Shown: positions 33,758 to 45,000 of the stretch, one piece after another
How positions within the stretch are numbered: position 1 is the first letter of the stretch
How the letters are laid out: each line of letters opens with the position of its first letter
NCBI GenBank assembly: GCA_029706075.1
Contig: JAINUG010000199.1
Location: forward strand, 682,001-746,000
Direction: 5' to 3'
DNA from: Aldrovandia affinis
Lineage: Eukaryota > Chordata > Actinopteri > Notacanthiformes > Halosauridae
Length of the DNA: 64,000 nucleotides
Notes under the pieces: model-generated
The model's input: the letters and a program-made list of their open reading frames with translations, nothing else
Databases searched by the model: none
What the model was told of the DNA's origin: nothing
Program-made: the position numbers and the translations under genes

Positions 33758-34735
33758 TGTCACGAATGGTACCAGAAAACCAGGTGCGGACCCAGAAATG
33801 CAATAATGTATTTTATTGCATAAATAACAGGCAATGGTCAAACAGGAGCAATCAGGGCAATACAGGCATCCAAAGAGTGGTCGGGGACAGGCAAAGTTCA
33901 TTCCAAGCTTCAGGTGTGTCAGAGGCAGGCAAGACGTGGTCAATGGGCAGGCGGAGGTCGATAACAGGAAATCAGTCCGGGGAACACAGAGAGGAGCAGG
34001 GCAGGAACCACAAGGAGTACGAACAGGTGGATCGGGAACGAGACTGAGACAGGAATGAACACGGAAGCACGAACACGAGGAAGCACGAACACGAGGAAGC
34101 ACGAACACGAGGAAGCACGAACACGAGGAAGCACGAACACGAGGAAGCACGAACACGAGGAAGCACGAACACGAGGAAGCACGAACACGAGGAAGCACGA
34201 ACACGAGGAAGCACGAACACGAGGAAGCACGAACACGAGGAAGCACGAACACGAGGAAGCACGAACACGAGGAAGCACGAACACGAGGAAGCACGAACAC
34301 GGTCAAACAAAGAGAACGCTGGAAAGTTGTGTAGGCATAAGCAATGCACAAGACAATCTGGCAACAAACATGGGAAAACGCACAGCTTATATACATTAGA
34401 CATAACAAGAAACAATCAGGAATTAACACTAATGCAGCAGACTGCAATCAGACACATGAGGAATAAGTGAAAACGATAATACAATGATGAGACAATCTGG
34501 TAATTAACATGGGAAACAAACAGCTTAACTACATCAGACATAACGAGAAACAATCAGGAATTAACATGAATGCAGCTAACTGCAATCAGACACATGATGA
34601 ACAGGTGAAAACGATAATACAATGACGAGACTGGAAACAGGTAAGCGAAAGTAAAAACACGGACCGGACAACCAGGAAAACATGGAATAAACTACAAACA
34701 CCTAATTACGGGGAACACGAACACGAGACGTGACA
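33758..34735 (-). mobile_element. Solo LTR with 5-bp TSD and internal minisatellite
   Basis: 978 bp starting TGTCACG and ending CGTGACA, flanked by AATTT on both sides (33753-33757, 34736-34740). On the minus strand AATAAAATAC lies near the 3' end as a polyadenylation signal. It includes the 16-bp tandem array. No internal coding region is present. Confidence 0.78.
34059..34302. repeat. 16-bp minisatellite (about 15 units)
   Basis: The unit is ACACGAGGAAGCACGA. As 16 is not a multiple of three and the unit lacks stops in these frames, several frames on both strands stay open, giving spurious repeat ORFs (EARTRGSTNTRKHEHE-type and VRASSCSCFLVFVLP-type). Confidence 0.92.
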
Positions 34736-35234
34736 AATTTGGTGGTCAATTGTATCCTCTATTGATTTAATTTCCCTCCTTCCACTTGACCGCCGCTTAC
34801 AACTATGTTACCAGCCACTACCCTGTGGACTGGCAGTGATGATGGCGACGGACCACCTCCTTCGAGATGGAACTTGTCTAGCCGTCACCAGTGATTTCAA
34901 TTCACACCCACAGGGAACATTTCTGTGCATGTGGCGAGCTCCTGCCAGCTTTCCTCCTCCTTGGGCAGACAGCCAATCGTCGTCCCTGAGCAGTACTCCT
35001 GGCCAAAGCCGGACTGGCGCAGGCCCAGGCCACAGTGGGCAACCTGGAGGTAAATGCCTTTACCAGTTGAGCTACCCGGGGCCCAAGAGTTGTGTGGCTG
35101 CGTATCAGTCAGAATACAAGTATCTGCTTGATCTGGCATACACGGCGGTTGTGGTCACAAATGGCTGATCTCTGTAAACATCAGGGCATTCGTGATTCTT
35201 GTGCTCCAAAGAGCGGAGTGCATTGTTACACTCC

Positions 35235-35430
35235 AGGCCCGTATTCACAAAGAATTTTATCTTACCACTAGGAGTACTCCTAAATCGCACTAAAATCTTT
35301 TAGTTAGGAGTCCCACCTTAAAACCTATTCACAAAGCTGCAAAGACAAACTCATACTAAGGAATTCCTAGAATTTTCAAGCTAAGAGTGAGGGCGAGGTT
35401 GACGTCGTTGCTATGGATGACGTTGTGTCT
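35235..35430. mobile_element. Harbinger-like MITE end
   Basis: CCCGTATTCACAAAGAATTT and a second inverted-looking ATTCACAAAGCTGCAAAG block resemble fish Harbinger MITE termini. Only one end is convincing. Confidence 0.35.
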
Positions 35431-36720
35431 CATGAACGAGCTTACTCAGAATGCCCACAGCGATTGGCTGATATAGGGGATGGGTCTCTGCCTGCGATTT
35501 CAACCTAGAAAATAAATTATATGCTACTGTAAAAGTGTATGTAGGCCTACCTGTTTCTGTTATATTCTAGTGGTGTAACGGATCGCAGTTGACTATTGGT
35601 TGGGGGGCGCAATATAAATGAAAATATCATATCATATCATCATACATGTTCCATTTAATTAATATGATACTCTAATTGGAAATTATTGATCAGAAATGGC
35701 AAATTATATTCAACATTAATTTGCTGTGAATTATCAATAAAATGTTTGATGTTTTCTACTCCGTGAATATATTAATGTTGCCTTGACAACTTAGACCTTA
35801 TACAAATTCTCAAAGCGTCCATCAATTTACAAGTCATTTACAAAAAATCTAAAGCTTGTAGTGGGTACAGGCTGCACAGTGGTAATGAGAATATCACAAA
35901 CAAAATGTCATGCTCTTTTAAAACATGGTTGTGATTCATGGCCACGTCTGCTGGCAGGGCAGCTGAGACACACAGCTGTATCGTATCATCTAAATGTACC
36001 TGTGTGCTTAAAGATTCTCGGCTCTCTCAGTAGGGGGCTGGAACACAGCAACTAATTTTCTGATCAGAGAGAAGTCTTAGAACGCGAATGGTTAATAAAG
36101 ATCAGTCAACCAATCAATATGTGTTAGTTTTTCATGTCAGTTTGTCCCCTGGTGATGAAACATGAACATGACAAAAACTAAGATGGCAGATTTTGGCATT
36201 TGGTACAATAGGATGAAATCAAAAGCCAGTGGTATGTACAGTATTAGTGAGCCATAGGATATTTTGAGCCCTCCATCTATAAAAGATGTACCTTTGGTAA
36301 ATAACCTCTCAATTTTGTTTTTATGGCTTTGAGATACACAACACAACCAACAGGTTAGTCAAGAGGAAATAAATTAACTACTGCAAAAAATACTAGTGTA
36401 ATAAAAAAAAACATTACAGACTCATGTGGGTATGGAACTTAAGAATAATTATTTTACACTTATAGCCCCATCACACTCAGACCCAAGTCACAAAGTGTCC
36501 TTTTTTGGGGATAAAAACACATCATCACTCGTTTTGACCCGATTGCTATAGATCCAGAGGAGAATAATGTACCATACATTAATTACTGTAATTTACTGCC
36601 AGATCTTTGGGCACATTTTGGGTACTTTCTCCGGGAGCAGTCTGACTACAACAAATGTTCATGCTTTGTAAATGCGCCTATTGTGAGATACAAGTGCACC
36701 CTGAAAAATCACAACTAGTG
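35431..36720. other. No gene seen
   Basis: Non-coding spacer; a short hAT-like GTGTAACGGATCGCAG trace lies at about 35573. Confidence 0.4.
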
Positions 36721-36721
36721 A

Positions 36722-37077
36722 CCCATGGGTGGTATAACAGTAAAGGCACTCACCCGGAGTGCAAGTTTCCCACTTCGATCCCTGGTTACACCAGCCCAGC
36801 TCTGGCTGGGAGTCCCGCTCAGGAGTGACAATTGGCTGTCTGTCCCAGAGGGAGGGAGGAGGGAAGCCAGCGGGAGCCCGCGCATACAAAGTGGCTCTGT
36901 GTGCATCACAGTTACGGTTGACAGCTTGACGAGTTTGATCTCAGAGGAGGCAGTTTGGCGCCTTTGTCACTGCTGGTCCCAAGGCTGCAGCGGCGAGCTT
37001 GTAGTACAAGAGAAGGGATAGTTGAATTGCAAATAGGCTACAATTGGCTACCAAATTGGGATAAAAATTGAAAAAAA
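36722..37077 (+). repeat. GGGCCTCC-family SINE, plus strand
   Basis: GGGTGGTATAACAGTAAAGG near 36728, a degraded B box (TTCGATCCCTGG), a GAGGGAGGGAGGAGGGAAGC core, and a tail GGCTACCAAATTGGGATAAA. Oriented opposite to the other copies. Confidence 0.65.
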
Positions 37078-37329
37078 ATCTTGTCGGGGAGGTGAATTTT
37101 AGTCATCCTGTGTAGGCAGACAGAGTGGGGCCAACATTGGCAGGTTTACTGCTCTGTGAGTGAGGCCAGGGCACATAGTATGATTAGCCTCCTCACTTGG
37201 AAGATCTGGTTCCAGCTCACACCTCGGCTGCGTGTGTTTTTGCATTTTTTGAGAGAGACAAGCTTGGTTTGGTATCATTTTCTTCCATTTCATCTCTTTT
37301 GTGATTGTTACATGTACATTTTATGTCTA

Positions 37330-37779
37330 GGATTTAGTATTTGTTAAGGTAGTTGGACCTATGTCTGTAGATTGGACATTGAATATTTTGTCGAGCTGTT
37401 GTAACTGAATAAACCAGCCAAGATATACAATTGAATGTGTATTTCCATGTGGGTGATAATTGTTGGAGCTTTCCAGTTTAGAATTTACGTCTTTCAGGTC
37501 GCGGCCAGATGAGAGCGGAGTTTGACATGGTACGAGCAAGCTTGTAAAGTGGAAGTGACCATTTTTCCTGAAAGTGCTGGGTTCACAATTGGCTAGATAC
37601 AGCAGTTACTGCCTGCAAGCCTCACCTTAGTTGTCAAATGTAAATACATGTTCCATATGTAAGAAGGCAGAACTAAACCCTACATATTCCGATTTAGTAT
37701 TTGTTAAGGTAGTTGAACCTGCATCTGTAGATTGGACGTTGAATATTTTGTCTAACTGTTGTAACTGAATAAACCAGCT
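37330..37779. repeat. Direct repeat of about 90 bp, spaced 361 bp
   Basis: 37330-37418 and 37691-37779 share GATTTAGTATTTGTTAAGGT, TGTAGATTGGAC and CTGTTGTAACTGAATAAACC with a few mismatches. The origin is unknown, possibly a local duplication or ends of an old element. Confidence 0.7.
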
Positions 37780-38913
37780 GTTAATTTTAATTGAATTGTG
37801 AGTTGTATATTTTGATGAAGCTTGATCCACGAGATTGCTCTGCCTATCAACGAATTTGGAGATTGAATTGATAATTGGTATCCTGTGTAGTAATTATTAT
37901 ATTAAATCAAATAACTATTGTTTACATGAAAGATAAGTGAGGGGTTTTAACGTGTAATACCAATTGTGTTCAGTATTCAGAGTGCTGAACTTTAAACAAG
38001 AGCATTTGACTGTTAAGGCTACTGGATTCAGAGAATAGACTATTTTTATTCTAACTTCACTGTTCCAACAATCTGAAACAAAAATTTTATTTTAAAAAAG
38101 TAGAAAAATCACAACTAAAAAATAATTGACGTGGTAAAAATAGTTTCTCAGCTGTAATGGGTGCACTGTGAGACCTAAAGTAATGATTAAATGAAATATG
38201 TGAACTGAAGTATTTTCTATTATCTACAGCCAATGATCTATACATTTACCAAATCTAAGTTGCAATGCTGTCAAGCATTAAGCATAGAACAAAAGCAGGA
38301 AGAGTTCAGAAATCCACCAAAATCTATTCAATTATTTGAACTGAATTTTATTTTGTGTTTATGTGTCAGATACCATGTTGACAAAATCCTATTACTGCTA
38401 ACAAATATTTCCATCAAATTACTAACAATTCCTACAGTTGGTAAATATTACACATAGAGTACAGAACCACAATCAAACACAGGATTCAAATCTGTAACTC
38501 TCAAGGCTAAGATCTAACCAAGATACATAATCCAGCCAATACACCACATGCACTAAAGCACTGGAAACATTAGCAAATATCAATACCTCTGTGGTGTTCT
38601 CCTTTTCATCACTGATTGATTGACACCTCACTAGGTGATTAATTGCTCTGTGATTAATTTCAAGAGTTTTGAAATCCAAGTGCCAAATTCTGGAATGACA
38701 GACTACTCTTTAAACTTATTGTTTTTTTATGGAGTTACTGTGCACTCTTGTGGTCTTTTGTACAAATGACACCCATTGTATTGGTGCAGCTTTATTGTTT
38801 AAGTGATGAGGGAAAAAAAGTGAAATAATCCTACAGCTCTGCACAGTACTGTATCTTACATTTCCTGATTCACACAAGAGAGCTGACACAGAGTATTTCT
38901 ATAGGAGTCCTCA
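37780..38913. other. No gene seen; 3' flank of the SLC19 gene
   Basis: Non-coding. The SLC19 3' untranslated region should lie at the right edge, below 38914. Confidence 0.45.
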
Positions 38914-39075
38914 TCACAGCTGGGTATTTTCAGGTAGGTGTGTACTTCTCTCATGAAGAGTGTCACCGGAGATTCCATCATCAGACAGAGTGTGCATCGA
39001 ATGAAGCAGAGTGTACACTCCTCGGATAAAAAAAATAACTGCAATGGTTGCAAAGTATGTGGCGTAGATAAAGTA
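38914..39075 (-). CDS. slc19a3: slc19a3-like terminal coding exon
   Basis: After a CTTTTCAG acceptor the frame reads [20 protein letters not shown], the last membrane segment. A short polar tail ends ENTQL before TGA (38914-38916). Confidence 0.83.
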   Translation of the reverse strand, partial: YFIYATYFATIAVIFFIRGVYTLLHSMHTLSDDGISGDTLHERSTHLPENTQL

Positions 39076-42000
39076 CTGAAAAGCCAAGGAGGGAAATTTT
39101 AGATGGTAACAATGACAAAATAGCATCTCACAGAAATGTCTGCAATCAGAGCAAGGACCTGTATGTAATTAGTTTTACCTTTATTTTTCCTAGAAACCAA
39201 CATCCTTGGTTGTTTGCAGACATGGGACCAAGTCCCTCTTATCCAAGTCACAAGTAAGTCTCAAGTCATTTGGTCCAAGTCTCAAGCAAGTCCCAAGTCA
39301 TTTTTTTTTGGGCAAGTCAAGTCTAGTCAAGTCACAGGTTATGTCAAGTCAAGTCAAGTCGAGTCCTTAGTAAAGGCAAGTCAAGTCCCAAGTCAAGTCA
39401 CTTTCCCCCCCAACCCCCAAGATATTGCAGTCTTACCTGCAGTATCCGGTCTTTATAAAGAGAAAAGACAAGGTATTAGTACCTGTCTAATAATGATATT
39501 ATTGGCCAATCTATCTAACCTGTTCAAAAAGTATGACAATGAATTTAATTTGTATTATAAGTATTGATATTCAGTTAAATAAATGTAATCAAACAAAAAA
39601 CTAATAACTTTATAAAAGTTTACTTGTTTCTTAATTTCTTCTGAATCAAAAGAATATTCCCTCCTCAATTTGTTTTATCAAAAGCAACATTGCAGCCAGT
39701 AGACCTACATAGAATCTGATTTTTTAAAACAAACTTAAAATAATGTATAAAATCATCCAACGTTCTTGTGCCAGGAACTGTCTGGTTACAGAACAATAAC
39801 AGATTTAACCCAACTTTATAACAATATTTAAACTGAAAACATAAAATGAACACAAACAAGTCATTCGAGTCATCATGTCTCAAGTCAAGTCATGTCACAA
39901 GTCTTTAACTTCCAAGTCCAAGTCAAGTCATTTATTTTCTGTCAAGTCAAGTCGCAAGTCATCAAAATAGTGACTTGAGTCGACTCGAGTCCACGTCTCT
40001 GGTTGTTTGTGTAACTTGGAAGACATTAAACCTTATAAATGTGTGTACAGGTAGAGGTAATTCCTTAGGAAACACAGTTTTCTACCAAGACAGTAAATTG
40101 AACAATAATTTTAGTTATAAACAGAGAGCAGAGGCCAAAAAGCCTTTTTATAACTCCTCATACATGATGATACAGTAGGAAGCACAGATTAATTAGTTGC
40201 TATATACTGAATAAAGACCTTTGCTTCCAGTTTAGCAATTTAAAACAATAAAAAACACATGCACACACACACACTTACCTGATTAGTAAGAGTTAAATCA
40301 AGACTTTTGGTGTTGATGACGGTAGCTGTCAGAATAGTCTGTATGGCGATTGCCACAAAAGTGTTCATTCCAAAGATCAGGGCGTAACGCTCTGTACTCA
40401 GGTTTTTTGCAATCTGAAAGCTAAAAACATTTTTTTTTAAATGTGCTTATGCTGACTTGTACTCCTGAGACATATTTGAGTCAAATAGTTCGAACCACAC
40501 TCTCATAGGACTAAGAAGCAATATAGATCAACTATTAAAATCCATTTCATGTACATATTACTTATAGGTATATCAAATTGTCTGTCTTTGGTAACAATTT
40601 TACATCAGTTCTTACTTTACATAAGTTATTTAAATAAGGACCTATGGCCTGAAGAGCACTCTCCAAATAAAGTTTATTATTATATTATATATATATATAC
40701 ACTGTACGTATATCTTACGTGCATATGGTAATGAGTAGCATATATGATGATTTGAACACTATATAGCATGCATAGCAGGTCCAAATATTGCTTGTGAAAT
40801 CCATCAGGTAGACAGCTCCAGCAGTGACTGCGGAAAACAAAGCTAGAACCAGCTCTCCCCAAACATTCCAATCCAGTGTCACATAACCCACTGCAAAGGA
40901 GGCTGCTGCACCTATAAATTAACACAGAGAAGGAAATAAAACTGGAGATTTTAATTAATCCTGCGAAAAATAATAAGATGTTAACATCCACTACACACAA
41001 TATGTTTGGTGCATTTAAAGGTTGCAGACATGCTATGAGGGAGTTTTAATACGTTGTTAAATATATTGCTTTCATATTTTAGCTGACATTTGCAGACTGT
41101 GAAACATCTGTGTGTTTGTTCAGCAGACAGTGTTGAACTATATATTCATATATTGTATATGATCCCTAGTCTTTGACGTGGTACAAAATTACAGAGCCTG
41201 CATACTCAGATCCCACAGGTGAATGGTAGTCCCAGTTCATCAACAAAACTAGCCCTAAAGCTAAATTATTGTATCCCTAAAGCTCTGAGTGCTAATGGAA
41301 TACAGTCCATTTCTGCTGACTGATTCATGCAAAGCTTTTTTTTTCATTGCCCATAACACCCTTGTGAATCAATACTAATGCATACCATAAGTACCACTGA
41401 CCGCATAGTGTATTATTAATATACCCATTAATATAATAATCCCAGTATCCTAGATGAAAATAATGAGCCCTAATAGAAATAAGATCATTCTCCAGAACTA
41501 ATGGCTCATTCCAGGGAGAGAGAGAAAATTAAAGTGATAATGACCCATTGTTGGGTTTAATCTTTTCATTAAGATATGATAATCTAAGAATTGCAATTAA
41601 CAGGCATGAACACATTCCTTGTCATTATTAACACTAAGAGCGCTTAAAAACGGTAATTTGACCGGTACTGACGTCTAGTCACATTTAGAAAATTGTTACG
41701 TTAGTTACAAACAAGTTACAGCACCCACCTTCCTTGACTTTTCCTAGATATTTATTCTTTACCTAACAGTGTTAAAAAAAACGTTTGGAAAAAAGCAAAA
41801 ACGCTATTATTCCCCTCCGTGTGTTATTCATGTGTTATTACGTCTCGCTCATCTTCCGACCAACGATTCAATTCTCTTTCACCACACCAGATGGTGCAAG
41901 GATCTTCACATAGCCTATAGCCAAGAGTCTCTATTTTACAGAATTTATAATTATAATAATAATAATAATAATAACTAGAATGGCATTTAGAGAGATGCAA

Positions 42001-45000
42001 CACCCATGTGACCTTGCTCAAAATGAAAATTTTATATTTATCATTATCTGCATGTGCTGCGAGATTATAGACTGTCGAAGTCTCCAGTTTTACTTTTTGG
42101 CTAAACGTTATGGACATTCTAACCAACACATTGGTTAGAGTCTAAATTATGATAAAGCATATGACGAGTTTCGTTCCAATACGAACCTTTATCTGTATTC
42201 AAAATATATCAGATTCTGAAATACATAGCCTATATGTGTGTTTAAAAATGCGTTTCTCTGCACAACGCAATAGCCTATACCACAGAACAGATGTATGTTT
42301 TTTTCATAATGCTACATATCCATTGTGTAGCTGGATAAAATAAAACAAGGGTAAAAACCGACCCTCGACCATCAGTACAGTTATAGGACATTCCTGTTGA
42401 TTACAGTTCAACCGAAAGTAGCGGAAGATAAATGTTAAAATAAATACAATCTTTGTGAGATTCAATACAAAACAGCGTCCGAAAATGGAAGAAAACGGGC
42501 TGGTAAGAACTGTGTTTTCATACGAGTGAAAGGTGGGTGAAACCAACATTTCTTCCTCTGTTTACATCTCTTATCTTTGATACTTGACTTGTCTGGTAAA
42601 TGGCCTATATTTTGTCAAAAAATAAAAGAATGTCTCCAAATACATGGATAATAGCAAATGCTCACCGTTGCCTATAGTAGTCTATGTAGGACAGAATAAG
42701 TACATGGTATACTTGGAATATATATAATGTAACATGAAAAGTTATTGTGGCTGCGTTTACTATAGCCGTGTTATGCTAGTTGTACTCCTGCATGGGTCAG
42801 GTCACAGTTTTTGCTTGCTAGTGCCATGTGTCCAAACTATACTATCTTATAACCCACAATAATTTATTCTCACTCTCCCTGGCTAATCTCTTCTGATTTG
42901 GGTTTCAATAGCTAGTTTGACAGCAAATCAGAAGACCAAAGCCGAGCAGGCTATGCATTTATTTTGTTCGTAGTTAGCCAGCTCGCTAGCTGTATATTTT
43001 AGCTTAATCTGACCAATTCCCCTATAATTTCAGTTGCGTGCTAGCCTGCTGAGCAGGCAATATGTTCGTAGCTTGACTGCACCTTTCACTACCTGGCAGA
43101 GCCAAAAGCTACCTAAAATTACACAAAGTGACAGAAAATACTAGCCATCTAAGCAGGCGATCCATATATTATATTCGTAGCTAGGCAGCTAACTTAGCTG
43201 TACAGCTGAACAGACAATGCATATTATTATCTTCGTAGCTAGCTGGCTATATAATTATAATATAATTATGTATTATAATTTATATATTATGTTTGTAGCT
43301 AGCAGCTAGCTGTAGCTACATTTCAGAAATACTAGCCAGCCGCAGGCAATTTATATATTATGTTCGTAGCTAGCCAGCTAGCTAGTTGTACAGCTGAGCA
43401 AGCAATGCTTATTTGTAGCTAGCCACCAAGCTGTACATTTCAGAAACACTAGCCAGCTGAGCAGGCAATGTTATGTTCTTAGCTAGCCAACTAGTACATT
43501 TCAGCAATCGGTAACTAGCTACCTGGCAGAGCAAAAAGCTACTAATATTAGGTACAGCATATAGAGCGTTGATGTAATGATGTTTAATTATTCCAACAAC
43601 AGTTGTAGTTTGAATGTAGCAACTTGTTAGCAGCTTACTTTTTAAAAACACATAACAGCTTCACAATTCACGGTTGAGATATGAACGTGCGTAATTTATG
43701 TCAAAGAATAAAACGTGAAACTCTCTTAGGCTTACTTCTGGGTTTTAGGACTACAAACTGTGTAAGAAGCGCCATCTGGCAAACATTTTGCATCAGCACC
43801 AGTGCCTCTGTAGTAGACTCAGCGGTCTTTTGACTGGACAGGCGGTGGTCATAGGTATTTCGAAGGCGTGGGCAGAGTCGGCGCTCCTAGTGCTAACAAT
43901 GTAGCTTGAATGCTGGCAGACTGCATTGCCTACACTTACTCATCTAAGCTGTTTCAGTAGAAACATAAAATGATTTCCCTAAGAGAAAGTATTCAATCAA
44001 CAATTGTCCCTTTTTTAAGGAAAAATAAATTGATTTCTGAAAATATTAAAATGACTGGTTGATCGATATGGCTTTTTCCAGGCTGATACGGATATAATAT
44101 AATAATAATAATAATAATATACGCCATTTAGCAGACGCTTTTATCCAAAGCGACTTACAGTAGCAAATGCATACATTTTCAGTATGTGTGGCCCCAGTGG
44201 GGATTGAACCCACAACCTAAGCGTTGCCAACACTGTGCTCTACCAACTGAGCCACAGAGAACCACATAGGGAGCAGGGAGGCCGATAGGCTGACATCTAC
44301 CAATATGTATAGGATTTTTTTTTCTTGACTCTACTTTGGTGAAGTGTTCCCATCCCAGTGCTTTGCCTTTCTCAGCAATCTCGAAAGAATTTAATGTTGC
44401 CCTATATGTTTAGGTTTTCAGACATAAGATTGCAGGGGTTGGTAACTGAAATTCTGTTAAGCAGAATGCATAATCAATATGAATTAGTATTAAATATGCT
44501 GCATTAAAACAGACTAGACAATTCATTTTATGTAAGGTGTACATAACTATGTAAATTATAGATTGTTAAATTGCTAATTGTAGCTTAGTGTCAAATAACC
44601 CATTACATCATACTTACAGAGGTTGGTATACCAACTTAAATGACTGAATATGTATAAAGAGAATGCATAAACAGGACCTGATAATAACTAAATCTGCTGC
44701 ACTGAAATGGGCTTGACAGACAGTCTGGAGTCCTGGAGTAAAACATACAATTGTTTTAATAGAATAAAGTTTAGGTCCAAGAGACCTTCATCGGTCTTAA
44801 CATTACATTTGTAATATGAATAAAATTTCATGAAAAACTGAGCACAAAAAACTGTCTGTCTACAGATAATGCAATCAACCATCCAATAGCTAATGGGAGC
44901 TAGCTTATTCTGCGTTAACATCCCTTCTCCGTGGCACAACTTCCAGAGCTCAGCTACACTCCATGGTCACCACATTTGTGTGCTCGCGAGAAGAAACAAA

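Larger units (their letters stand above)
33720..35083 (-). repeat. GGGCCTCC-family SINE split by a solo LTR
   Basis: The tRNA part is near 35040-35083 (GGGCCCCGGGTAGCTCAACT on the minus strand), the core follows to 34740, and the AT-rich tail resumes at 33757-33720 beyond the LTR. It is diverged from the other copies. Confidence 0.65.

Noticed and set aside
34059..34302. CRISPR array
   Set aside because: Units are contiguous with no spacers, in a vertebrate LTR.
33725..34447. 240-codon minus-strand ORF with VRASSCSCFLVFVLP repeats, and matching plus-strand ORFs
   Set aside because: It is the 16-bp minisatellite read in open frames, inside an LTR.
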